From contig CAZIYW010000009.1 of assembly GCA_964543525.1 (NCBI GenBank), positions 1 to 64,000 of the forward strand: a stretch of DNA of 64,000 bases, read 5' to 3'. The DNA is from CBDVBE01 sp964543525 (GTDB lineage: Bacteria > Fibrobacterota > Chitinivibrionia > Chitinivibrionales > JANQEN01). The position numbers and the translations under genes are program-made. Positions 44,275-53,678 of the stretch are shown piece by piece; the stretch's first letter is position 1; each line of letters begins with the position of its first letter. Under the pieces are notes generated by a model. That model did not search any database. It had not been told where the DNA came from and saw only the letters and a list, made by a program, of their open reading frames with translations.

Positions 44275-45790
44275 TCACATACAATGCAGATAATTATCTG
44301 CCAGATGTTTTACTTCATCCTGCCTGCGGTACAAGCGTTCACTCAGCTCGATATCATGATAGGATTTTAATCTTGCGATAATAGCATCAACGGTTCCCGC
44401 CGGAAACACACCGTTTTTCTCGAAATAGTGCCGTTTTTCCCTGAGACAATACGCAGACTCCCAGCATGAAACCGGCAGGTGCTCCAGTTTTTCAAGCCGT
44501 GCCTTATGTTCTTTCTGGAAGATATTCACGTCAACATAGAGCTCCTTTGCCAGATCCAGAGCATTATCCATTTCAATGCCGTGGTGCGCGGCAATAACAA
44601 GACCCGCCAGCAGGAGATAAATATCAGCAGAGCCGTCGGGTGCACGAAATTCAATGGTCTGTTTTCCCGAGCTTTCCACCTGCTCGCCGTTTTCGCCGGG
44701 GTTGGCATCGGCAATCATTTTTACCGCTGTTGTCCATCCAAGCGGCACCCGTATCAGTACTGAACGGTTTCTGTCACCCCAGCAGATATTTGTCGGTGCT
44801 TCCTGATGAGGTAACAGGCGAAGATACGAAGTTGGTATAGTATTCCCGAATGCGGTAAGCAGTGCGGCAAGATCCAGCAGTCCGGCTATCATTTTCTTTG
44901 CTGTGTCGATTAATCCGGAACTATCGGTCATGACATTGTTGCCGTTTTTTTCAAGCAGCAGGTGAATATGCAACCCGTTACCAGCTTTACCAATGGTAAT
45001 TTTTGGGGCAAAGCTTATGTTAACCCCATTTTTCTTACCCAGCATACGTAATATCCATTTTGCCACCACAATCTGATCGGCTGCATCCTCGACCGCTACC
45101 GGTAAAAATTCAATCTCATTTTGTTCAAAACTACCGTATTCATTAGAAAAGTTACCAACTTCCGAATGGGCATATTTTACCTGACCGCCGCATTGTGAAA
45201 TATATTGCAGAGCCTGCTCGCGAAAGGCACACCATTTCGTGAACGGCGGTGATTCGTGATACCCTTTCTGGTCCTGGATAGGGTATAAATTATCCTGATC
45301 GTTTCTTTCCGTTATTACGTAATATTCTAATTCCCCCAGGGTCTTTATCGTGTAGCCGGTCGCCCTTTTAAATTCAGTATGGGCTTTACGCACTATATTC
45401 TCAGGTGCACTCTCAAGAGGGGTTTCCCTGAAAATCGTAAAAAGAGCAGAGAATATCCAGCGTGGGAATTTCTGCAAAGGGATTAACAAATGCAGTTTTA
45501 TACCGGGGGATTACATATAAATCAGATGAACCGGCATCCACATAGGAGAACAGACTCGAGCCGTCAACCCGCTTTCCCGCAGTAAGTATTTCCTCCAGAT
45601 GCCTTCTGCTGTTTATTGCAAAATTCAACTGTTTCAATTTTCCGTCTTCACCGATATACCGGAAATTAAGCATTTGAATTCCGGCGGCTTCAATGAATGT
45701 AACAATATCGTTACGGGTGAATTCACACGCCGGCTTTTTAAGGTAGTGCACCAATCTGTTTGGATTCAGCGCAACATCATGCTCCTTCAT
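44275..45790 (-). pseudogene. glutamine synthetase family protein split by a +1 frameshift
   Basis: An ATG at 45790 (GGGAG 6 nt upstream) opens a GS beta-grasp domain (F-T-R-N-D-I-V-T-F...D-G-S-S-L-F...A-F-V-N-P-F-A), whose frame stops near 45413 after F-Q-G-N-P. The catalytic domain continues one frame over (L-E-S-A-P-E-N-I-V-R-K-A) to 44275. Removing one T within CCCCTCTTG near 45422 joins them. The catalytic part has A-G-N-G-L-H-I-H, N-R-S-V-L-I-R-V-P and F-R-A-P-D-G-S-A-D. GS makes glutamine, but short divergent GS-like proteins may use other amines. Either the break is a sequence error or the gene is dead. Confidence 0.82.
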
Positions 45791-45920
45791 GTAAAGCTCC
45801 CTTTCCCCTGATTCTGTATTATTTATTATATTGTCAAATAATTCAACAGTGTCCCTGTCAACGATTTTAATGTTCAATGCTTGATCCTGGAACAACATTC
45901 CGACAAATCCGTTCGCCCGT

Positions 45921-46298
45921 TTAAAGAAGATTTGCAATAGCGCGCAGCAAATCCTCCTGTTTACATGGCTTGGGAATATAATCATCAGCCTCCGTTTCCA
46001 ATCCCTGACGCTGTGTATAGGTCGTTTTACGCAGGTTCCTTGCAACGGAGGCGAGTAAAATCACCGGGATACTTTTCGTCGTTTCATCCGACTTCAATTC
46101 TGCGCATGCATCATACCCGTTCAAACCCGACATCATAACATCAAGAATGATTAAATCGGGCCTCTTTTGCCGGACCTTATCAAGACACTCCCTCCCGTTA
46201 TATGCCACTGACACTTCATAATCCGACTTTTCTAACTGTGCCTTGGTGATCGTAACAAAATCCTCATCATCGTCAACAACAAGAATTTTTTTAGCTAT
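45921..46298 (-). CDS. response regulator receiver domain with ATA as apparent start
   Basis: A 125-residue CheY-like protein. The open frame contains A-K-K-I-L-V-V-D-D-D-E-D-F, the usual receiver N-terminus, upstream of the first ATG (46214), so the true start must be near 46298. There the codon in the start position is ATA, preceded at 5-6 nt by a strong AAAGGAGGG ribosome site; no ATG, GTG or TTG lies in frame at that place. The phosphoacceptor is in I-I-L-D-V-M-M-S-G-L near residue 57 and the Lys in I-P-K-P. Most simply an ATG was changed to ATA by mutation or error. It is upstream of the glutamine synthetase remnant. Confidence 0.8.
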   Translation of the reverse strand: MAKKILVVDDDEDFVTITKAQLEKSDYEVSVAYNGRECLDKVRQKRPDLIILDVMMSGLNGYDACAELKSDETTKSIPVILLASVARNLRKTTYTQRQGLETEADDYIPKPCKQEDLLRAIANLL

Positions 46299-46475
46299 AA
46301 CACCCTCCTTTCAATTGGTGGATTATTCTTCTGGTTTTTGCCTTTCGTTTCAATGCACCGGTTCATTATTAATGTCCGCAATAATAATGCCAATCTCCCG
46401 GGAGTTAGCGGACGCGGGCAAAGAGACATCAATTATGCTCCATAATAGATAAGAAGCCATTTTATTCTCACTGTC

Positions 46476-47321
46476 TTAAAAAACCACATTGCAAATTGTA
46501 AATAGTCCAAGTACTATAGTAACTATTCCAATGAGAATTCTCAAATTATTTGATTTTATCAACTTAACGGAATATGCCGATAACGGCACGGAAAGAACGG
46601 CCCCACCGACAAGATATGGAGCCAACTTCCAGTCAATTTCTCCTTTTATTATCAAATAGGCAACTACCCCGACAATGCAGGTTAAACCCTCCGCCAGCGA
46701 TGTAATGCCAATAGCGCTTTTTCCCTCCACACCGGCAAGAAGCTGCCCACCGGTTACCACGGGACCATACCCCCCGCCACTCATACCTTTATTAAAAGAA
46801 GCAATCAGGCCTAATACGACTATTTTACCCCATGAAAAAGGGAAGCTCTTATTTATAGTCACCAGTATTACTATGCCAATAGTAAACACCAGTAATCCGA
46901 TATACAGTTTCAGGTAGAATTTTGGAAGGCTTATTGCCAAGAATACCGAAATAAGTGTTCCGGTAATGCTGCATGCTGCAAGGAGCAGAGTGATTTTTAA
47001 ATGTCGCGGCATGCCCCGTCTCAAACTGTCGGTAACACCATTTGACCTGATGTTTTTGATAACGCGTTGTATCCTTATCGTCTTGGGAAAAAACTGTACA
47101 TTACCCATTGAGTGGTGGGTAAATCCGGCCAGCAATCCCGTTATCAGCTCAGAGAGCAATAATGCCGGTACAATCTGCAGTGGTGAAAAACCAAATACAA
47201 GCATTAATAACGGGGTCAAGGTTGTTCCGTATCCCATTCCCAGCGTAGAATCAATATATTCCGCAAAAAAAGCCATCATGGCAATACCTATTCCCATTTC
47301 GAACGACACATCGCCCAACAT
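46476..47321 (-). CDS. TauE/SafE family anion exporter
   Basis: A 281-residue membrane protein with eight predicted helices in two repeats. Family marks: G-M-G-Y-G-T-T-L-T-P-L-L near residue 28 and S-F-N-K-G-M-S-G-G-G-Y-G-P-V near residue 178. TauE/SafE proteins export sulfite, sulfoacetate or other small anions. It is 15 bp downstream of a hypothetical gene and, further up, an Rrf2 regulator, so sulfur handling under Rrf2 control is a fair inference. Confidence 0.9.
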   Translation of the reverse strand: MLGDVSFEMGIGIAMMAFFAEYIDSTLGMGYGTTLTPLLMLVFGFSPLQIVPALLLSELITGLLAGFTHHSMGNVQFFPKTIRIQRVIKNIRSNGVTDSLRRGMPRHLKITLLLAACSITGTLISVFLAISLPKFYLKLYIGLLVFTIGIVILVTINKSFPFSWGKIVVLGLIASFNKGMSGGGYGPVVTGGQLLAGVEGKSAIGITSLAEGLTCIVGVVAYLIIKGEIDWKLAPYLVGGAVLSVPLSAYSVKLIKSNNLRILIGIVTIVLGLFTICNVVF

Positions 47322-47336
47322 GATATAAGCTCCTTT

Positions 47337-47699
47337 TTAAAAAAGGTGTAAGGAATCGAATGTTACATTATCACTGATAACAGGAATGTGCTGCTTCTCG
47401 ATCTTGTTAATAATGGTCTGCAACCTTTTATCAGCTTTGTATATGTTATTCCTGATTTTCTCATCGCTATCCCAGGAGATACAACCGCCGCAATCGCTTA
47501 CTGTCTTGATCGCATTTTCCTGATGCGCAAAGTGCCAGGTAAATAATGCAAGAAATCTTTTCATGACATACATTTCAGTTACTATCTCCTCCACCTCCAC
47601 TGTTACTTTTACCATTATAAATGGTATTTTATATGACAAATCGAAACAGTCATCTGTTGTCTTCGGTTTATCAAAAAGCAGGTATTCGAGACTTTTCAC
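47337..47699 (-). CDS. hypothetical protein between Rrf2 and TauE genes
   Basis: A 120-residue soluble protein. It has H-F-A-H-Q-E-N-A near residue 58 and C-G-G-C near residue 72, which together could bind metal. The middle is helical. No family recognised. Its position in an Rrf2-TauE operon suggests a sulfur or metal role. The 84-bp gap before it holds an AT-rich near-palindrome (GTATAATATTGTATA, about 47717-47732) that could be an operator. Confidence 0.5.
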   Translation of the reverse strand: MKSLEYLLFDKPKTTDDCFDLSYKIPFIMVKVTVEVEEIVTEMYVMKRFLALFTWHFAHQENAIKTVSDCGGCISWDSDEKIRNNIYKADKRLQTIINKIEKQHIPVISDNVTFDSLHLF

Positions 47700-47783
47700 A
47701 ATTGTAATGCCTTGCGTATAATATTGTATAACTATATGTTATATATATTCTATCGATTTAGTAGTTATTCATCATAAAAAATT

Positions 47784-48188
47784 TTATATCAGATCAGCTA
47801 ATGTCACTTTTTCAAGGGTATCTGAGATATAATCCCGTATCTGTTTAAAAACAGCCAGGAGTTTTTTACTTTTTTCAATCGGTGTGGGCTCATAGAAATA
47901 TTTACTCACCGATTCCACCGGCGCCAACGCCCCATCCATAATACGGATTATTTCCGCAGCATGAATCAGCTTTGGTTTTTTTGCCAGCTTATACCCACCA
48001 TCGGCGCCTTTGTAGCTTTTAACAAAGCCTGCACGTTTGAGTATCAATAAAATCTGTTCCAGATACTTTTTTGGAATATCCTGCTGCCTGGCTATCTCGG
48101 CAATAGATATAAGCTTATTGCTATCATAATGCTCTGCAAGCAGGATAAGCGCCAGAAATGCATATTCACTTTTTGCTGAAAGCTTCAT
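47784..48188 (-). CDS. Rrf2-family transcriptional regulator
   Basis: About 134 residues: M-K-L-S-A-K-S-E-Y-A-F-L-A-L starts the winged helix, with recognition region I-P-K-K-Y-L-E-Q-I-L-L-I-L-K-R-A-G and the wing G-x-D-G-G-Y-K-L-A. The three cysteines that bind the [2Fe-2S] cluster in IscR/NsrR are absent; thus it is more like CymR, which senses through a partner. The ATG at 48188 matches the family start; 12 extra in-frame residues upstream are doubtful. It probably controls the downstream hypothetical gene and TauE exporter. Confidence 0.88.
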   Translation of the reverse strand: MKLSAKSEYAFLALILLAEHYDSNKLISIAEIARQQDIPKKYLEQILLILKRAGFVKSYKGADGGYKLAKKPKLIHAAEIIRIMDGALAPVESVSKYFYEPTPIEKSKKLLAVFKQIRDYISDTLEKVTLADLI

Positions 48189-48458
48189 ACAATACCTGTA
48201 ATCATTAATGTCTACTAGTCCCATAGATATTATATATTATTTATCGGAATATATCAACAGAATCTTTACATTTTTTTGCTGCACATTACAAGTACCATGC
48301 ACCACTATCTCTTTTTACTGACCACCACCTTTCTGAAGTACTTTTAAATTCAACATTTTCATAAACAGTATACTCTCTACAAAAATCATTACTACCGGTA
48401 TACCCGCATATAAACCATTGCAAGGAGAAGTATCCACTTAGTTCTTATACGATACCAG

Positions 48459-50412
48459 TTACATAACCATGCTTTTAATTACAGTTCGTATATCCGTATT
48501 CCATATCTTTACGACATACACCCCCTGTGAAATCGATTCAAGGTTGAGCGAATTCATACCACCGTAAAGTTTTATACCAAGGAATGATTTGACAACGCGT
48601 CCATTTACAGATACTATCCGTACCGAATATCTGCCCGGTTCGTTAACCTTCACCTTGAGCACATTCCGGGAAATGCCGCAGAACATGATATCATTTTGAC
48701 CGGTTCCCGGAGTCATGACTGTTACACCGGTCGCGGCGCCGTAGAGTTTTATATCCTTCAGCGAAAAGGTAACATCCTCAACCTTATCACCCACCGTGAG
48801 AATTTGAACCTCAACACCGATGATTTTTGCGGTATTAATCGAAGACTGGGTTCCGACGTTATGCTGGTTATAGTGAAAGGCCGACAGAGGAATTTTCCCA
48901 CTGTTAATTTCAGGGCCGATATTGTTAAGCAGCACTTCCCACGGCTTATCATCGGCAAGGACAAATTTCAGTAACAGTGGTGCGGTTGTTTTATACGTAA
49001 CGGCAATATGATCTATACCGGCGAAAAAACCGGCGTGTTCATAAGCCCCGAACCCAGGGAAGGGATACTCGTTGTTGTTCGCTTTGTCAACATGGACGGA
49101 AACATTATCGAGACTGCCGTTGATTATCTCCTGCGGTGTTGATGAATTGAGCAGATCATTTTTAAAGAAATGCCATTCGGTAGTAGTATAAGCGACTTCA
49201 TTGCCGAACACCTCGTTTTTCTGGATTTCACGCAGCTTTTCAATCAATTCAATGCCGGATACAAACACACATTTTTTACTCAGCGCATAATCAACAAACT
49301 CTTCGGTGACGGCGATTCGTGTATCATAGGTATTCCAGTTCTTGGTTATCACCAGCCCGTAGGAGCTCTTATTGTACTCACTGAGAAGGGTTCCATAATC
49401 ATACATGGGTGTATAATAATCGGTATGACACCCGTAATGAAGCGGCGCTTTATTGTTGGCAATACGCATATCAAGGTTGTGTTGCATTGTTTTCAGCCAG
49501 TGCTCGCCGGTCATACCCCAGAGAATAAACAGATTAAAATCGAATCCGGTAATTTTACCGTGCTTGCTCCACGATTCAAGCGACTCAAATTCACCCGCAT
49601 CAGGGGCATGATCGTTAATTTCCTTTGCATGGTTCCATACCTCCTCGCGGATATCTTCGGGAACAACCATTACATTTACCGGTATTTCCCAGAACCCTGT
49701 GGGCATCTCATCAATAGGCGGATTTTCACCGAATTCCTTCTGTGTCCATACATTGGGCGATCCGTTGTCGGTGGTATAGGGCCAGAGCATATTGGTGCCG
49801 TCACGGTTCTCTTCATAACCCTCTTCAAGCCCGCAATCGTAGGTATACCCCAGATCGGCCAGTGCCAGAAACATGTTGGTATTCAGCTCAAGCCGGGGTG
49901 CGCGGAATGCATATAGATTGCCGGCACTAATCGACACTCCAAGATAGTCGGACAACTCCGCTTCAGCAAGTTCAACAATGCCTTTCCAGGCTTCCCGTGA
50001 AATCTTTTTTCCGGCGTCAACGAGCCAGCCGATATGCTCCCAGACTTCATAGGCCTCATTTTCATTGGGATCGTTATCAAATCCTTCACCGCTATTGGGA
50101 AAAAATTCCTGGGGCAGGCCGGAATTGGACTCCATATGATCGATGGTATGGTTTCCGATTTCATGTCCTTTCTCCAGTGCCTCAGTATACATCCTGACTG
50201 CATGGGGCTCTTCCTCTTTTTCAGAACCGCCACTGGTGAGGACTTCATATTCACGTCCCCAGCACACTGGTACCAGAACAGTCTGCGGTGGGTTGGTTAT
50301 CGGAAATTTAACCGTCACATAGGTTTTTTCCTTATATCCCCACACATCGTCTTCCTGCGGATTTTCAACCCAGCCGGTTTTCCAGGTAACGTGCGCCATC
50401 TGGCCGGTGATA
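48459..50412 (-). pseudogene. polysaccharide deacetylase-like secreted protein, 5'-truncated
   Basis: The remaining part has a NodB-type H-E-I-G-N-H-T-I-D-H motif (metal-binding His pair), R-A-P-R-L-E (motif 3), a carbohydrate-binding-like beta domain, and a C-terminal type-A sorting domain for type IX secretion (V-R-I-V-S-V-N-G-R-V...G-V-Y-V-V-K-I). The catalytic Asp motif and the signal peptide, which should lie upstream, are missing. The open frame goes on to 50522, but from about 50412 on it is antisense to a recognisable V4R domain on the plus strand, so that part is not native. It looks cut by a rearrangement or misassembly. The intact form would remove acetyl groups from a glycan outside the cell. 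Confidence 0.75.
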
Positions 50413-50419
50413 ACATTAA

Positions 50420-51714
50420 AAGACATATGAATCTGAGGAAGCTGAAGAGCATCGTATTGCATTTGGACAGTCAACTTATCCGGTATGCTGGAAACTTGTG
50501 GGATACGCAAGCGGGTATGCATCTTTCTGCCTTGGAAAAGATATTTATTTCATGGAAAAAAACTGTTCGGCGAAAGACGACGAAGCATGTACTGTCGTCG
50601 GCAAAAACCTTGAAGCATGGGGCAGGGAAATTAATGCCTGTCTCCCCTATTTTCAGATCGATGATGTCAAGGGGGAAATAGAGCAGTTGACAAGGGAGCT
50701 TCGTAAAAAAAAACACGGAAAGTTGCTGAGCAGCGTAAAAAAATCGATATACTCACCCACTCTCGTAAAGATTTTTTTATTGAAGTAAAAAGCAAATCAT
50801 TTCAACACGTCATGGATATGGCAAACAGAATCGCTCCTTATGACTCTTCTCTGCTGATAACCGGAGAGACCGGTGTGGGCAAGGAAACGCCGGGTCGCTA
50901 CATCCACTCATTATCCCTGCGTGCCAAAGGGACCTTTTTTGCCATTAACTGTGGTGCACTGCCTGAAAACCTTCTGGAGAGTGAATTATTCGGACACAAG
51001 GCCGGATCTTTCACAGGAGCTATACACGATCGTGTCGGGCTCTTTGAAGAGGCACAGGGAGGAACACTTTTCCTGGATGAAATTGGCGATATTACACCGT
51101 CTTTTCAGGTAAAGCTGCCGCGGGTCCTTCAGGAGCGGCAGATAACCCGGGTTGGCGAAAATAAGCGAAGAAAAATTAATGTACGCTTTATCTCAGCAAC
51201 AAATCGTAACCTTAACCAGCTCATACAGGAAGCTTCCTTTCGTGAGGATTTGTATTACCGTCTGGGTATTATTGAAATACCGGTACCGCCACTGAGAGAG
51301 CGCAGGGAAGACATTCTGCCTTTGATAAGATATTTTTTGAGCCGGATACAAAAAAACCTCAGCATACCCGAGGTTAAAATTGATGCTTCATGTATAGATT
51401 ATTTACACACGTATCCATGGCCGGGAAATATCCGGGAACTTGAGAATGCTATTGAGCGTGCCGCGCTGCTCTGTAAAAACGGTATCATCTATCCGGAGAA
51501 CCTTCCACCGCGGATTCTTGATTCCTGTAAAACGGCACTGACCCAAAACGAGATGCCGGGCGTAACACTGAAAGAAATGGAACTGCTCCATATCCGTAAC
51601 GCCTTAAAATTAACAAACGGTAACCAGGCGCGTGCGGCAAAGCTGCTGGGTATCGGTCAGACAACGCTCTGGAGGAAAATGAAGCACCTGGGGGAAGCGA
51701 AAAAGTTTTTATAA
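50420..51714 (+). pseudogene. XylR/DmpR-type sigma-54 activator, 5'-truncated and frameshifted
   Basis: Homology begins inside the V4R domain (K-T-Y-E-S-E-E-A-E-E-H-R...P-V-C-W-K-L-V-G-Y-A-S-G-Y-A-S, about 50420-50620), with the aromatic-sensing N-terminal domain missing. An A9 run (50705-50713) breaks the frame; with A10 the linker reads smoothly (V-A-E-Q-R-K-K-I-D-I-L) into the AAA+ domain: Walker A G-E-T-G-V-G-K-E, Walker B F-L-D-E-I-G-D, and a Fis-type HTH at the end. The sigma-54 contact loop reads G-S-F-T-G-A instead of G-A-F-T-G-A, and the Walker A follow-up is E-T-P-G-R instead of E-x-x-A-R. Probably inactive. Confidence 0.85.
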
Positions 51715-51863
51715 CTACACACCTTTCTTACACTCTCCGTATTTCAAAACAGTAACATCCAGACAACATCGCACCAGCACCGCGGGGACTACTTGCTTGT
51801 TGCGTGTATTTTCAACCGGTCGCCACTTTCTATTTATACGGAATTCAATATAACCAGCTGTAT

Positions 51864-52256
51864 TTATCGCCCACCGCGAAATCTTCTACGCCATCTTCTG
51901 CAACATCCTTTCCACACGGTTGGGGAAAAACCCGGCAGCGTAGACTGCGACATAAGAGTCCCGGCATTCAGGGATTCATTCAAAACAGTTTCCACATCGC
52001 CGGACAGACCTGAGATAATATTTATACCGTGATGCCATACCATGGCAGCCAGCGGATTGGATATTGCGCCGCATAATAACGTGTTTATCTTCAAATATTT
52101 TAATCGGGCCGCACGGAGTGACGGCAGTTGCTCGGTAACGGCTATCTTCTGTCTTTCAACTATTTTACCGTTTTTATAGACGACAACAAGCAGGTGACCG
52201 GCAAAATCAAAGGTCGGTGAAAGATACCCGCCTTCTACTGGAATAGCGACTTTCAT
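51864..52256 (-). CDS. NifX/NifB-C family (dinitrogenase Fe-Mo cofactor, ORP-like) protein
   Basis: A 130-residue protein of the NifX/NafY/ORP fold: M-K-V-A-I-P-V-E-G-G-Y-L-S-P-T-F-D at the start, then L-C-G-A-I-S-N-P near residue 61 and G-I-N-I-I-S-G-L-S-G-D near 77. Members carry Fe-Mo-S or Mo-Cu-S clusters. The C-terminus has C-C followed by an Arg-rich tail, which is unusual and may be a binding patch. The ATG overlaps the stop of the PAS-sigma54 regulator gene (ATGA), so they are coupled. Comparison: in the ORP cluster of Desulfovibrio the ORP gene also neighbours a sigma-54 regulator. Confidence 0.85.
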   Translation of the reverse strand: MKVAIPVEGGYLSPTFDFAGHLLVVVYKNGKIVERQKIAVTEQLPSLRAARLKYLKINTLLCGAISNPLAAMVWHHGINIISGLSGDVETVLNESLNAGTLMSQSTLPGFSPTVWKGCCRRWRRRFRGGR

Positions 52257-53611
52257 AATTGCCTGCCTTGTTTCTTTGTGCCTTTCCCCTCAGGAGAAAT
52301 GCCAAGTATCTGCATTTTCCTATACAGGGAGGTACGGTGCATACCGAGTTCCTGCGCTGTTTTGCCGCGATTCCATTTATTCCGTTTAAGGACATTCATT
52401 AAATAGGCGGTCTCTATGCTTTTCATGGATTTTATCTCGGTATTCCCTCGATTGTTTACCCGCCCGCAGGAAACCGCTTCAGGAAGGTGCTTCATCTGAA
52501 TATATCCCCGGTGACACAATACAAAGGCATGCTCAATTATATTTTCAAGCTCGCGCACATTACCGGGGTATTCGTGGCTGAGCAGGCATGTTATAGCATC
52601 ATCATCAATTCCTCTGATCTGTTTTTGCTGCTGCCTGTTCAGTTTGGTAATGTAATAGTCAATGAGGAGCGGAATGTCTTCCTTACGTTTGCGAAGCGGC
52701 GGTATTACTATATTGATCACGCTGAGACGGTAATAGAGATCTTTCCTGAAGGCTGCTTTATTTGCCATCGTATAGAGATCTTTATTTGTCGCAGCGATTA
52801 TACGCACATCCGCCTTGACACTCCCGGCGCTTCCAAGCGGTTCATATTCCTTTTCCTGAATAACCCGCAATAATTTCACCTGCATTGCAGGAGAGGTATC
52901 GCCAATCTCATCAAGAAAGATAACTCCGCCTTCTGCGAGAGCAAAACGGCCCGGCTTATCCTTCTTAGCATCAGTGAAGGCACCTTTTTTATACCCGAAC
53001 AACTCTGACTCAAGGAGATTATCGGGAAGCGCACCGCAGTTTACGGCAATGAACGGAGCCCCTTTCCGTGAACTAAGATTGTGCAGTGCTCGGGCGAAAA
53101 GCTCTTTTCCTGTCCCGCTCTCACCCTGTATCAGCACAGTACTGTCACTATCGGCAATCATGGGAAGCGCTTCAATAATCTTCAGCATTGCGGAATCAAT
53201 AGTTATAATATTGTGGCGATAATCGGACAGACGGGAATGAAGCCGATCCGTGTCTGTTGACAAATCACGAAATGTCTCTATAGCACCGGTAGTGGTACCG
53301 TTATCATCACGCAGCACCGTTGTTGAAATGGAAACCGGTTTCCGTATACCATTGGCACTGACCATGGTTACAATCCTCTCGGAAAACAATTCACCGGTGG
53401 CAAGTGTTTTTTTCAGCGGGCAATCATCGCCGTCACAGTCGGCACGAAGAACCTCCCAGCAGAACCGGCCCAGCGCCTCTTTCTTCCGGGTCCCCGATAT
53501 CTTCTCTGCTGCATGATTAAAGAAGGTTATACGATGGTTTTTATCAATGACAAAAACACCCTCCTGAATGGTATCAAGAAGATTCACTAATTCCTGTTTA
53601 GTCCATGACAT
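52253..53611 (-). CDS. PAS-domain sigma-54-dependent regulator
   Basis: A 452-residue enhancer-binding protein. N-terminal PAS domain (about 8-120) with a Cys group (C-D-G-D-D-C-P-L) that might hold a cofactor or metal; AAA+ domain (Walker A G-E-S-G-T-G-K-E near 168, Walker B F-L-D-E-I-G-D, R-finger region L-Y-Y-R-L-S); C-terminal Fis-like HTH (W-N-R-G-K-T-A-Q-E-L-G-M-H-R-T-S-L-Y-R-K). The sigma-54 loop is G-A-F-T-D-A rather than G-A-F-T-G-A; I recall this variant from other small PAS activators, so it may be functional. It probably controls the adjacent NifX-like gene and perhaps the redox island. Confidence 0.93.
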   Translation of the reverse strand: MSWTKQELVNLLDTIQEGVFVIDKNHRITFFNHAAEKISGTRKKEALGRFCWEVLRADCDGDDCPLKKTLATGELFSERIVTMVSANGIRKPVSISTTVLRDDNGTTTGAIETFRDLSTDTDRLHSRLSDYRHNIITIDSAMLKIIEALPMIADSDSTVLIQGESGTGKELFARALHNLSSRKGAPFIAVNCGALPDNLLESELFGYKKGAFTDAKKDKPGRFALAEGGVIFLDEIGDTSPAMQVKLLRVIQEKEYEPLGSAGSVKADVRIIAATNKDLYTMANKAAFRKDLYYRLSVINIVIPPLRKRKEDIPLLIDYYITKLNRQQQKQIRGIDDDAITCLLSHEYPGNVRELENIIEHAFVLCHRGYIQMKHLPEAVSCGRVNNRGNTEIKSMKSIETAYLMNVLKRNKWNRGKTAQELGMHRTSLYRKMQILGISPEGKGTKKQGRQL

Positions 53612-53678
53612 GAGCCTATACCCTTACTGTTAGTATGTACCGATACCCGTTATTCAGGTGTTCAAATGAATATAATCA

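Noticed and set aside
50034..50681. 215-codon plus-strand ORF
   Set aside because: It is antisense to the deacetylase and out of frame with the V4R domain, so it is a shadow.
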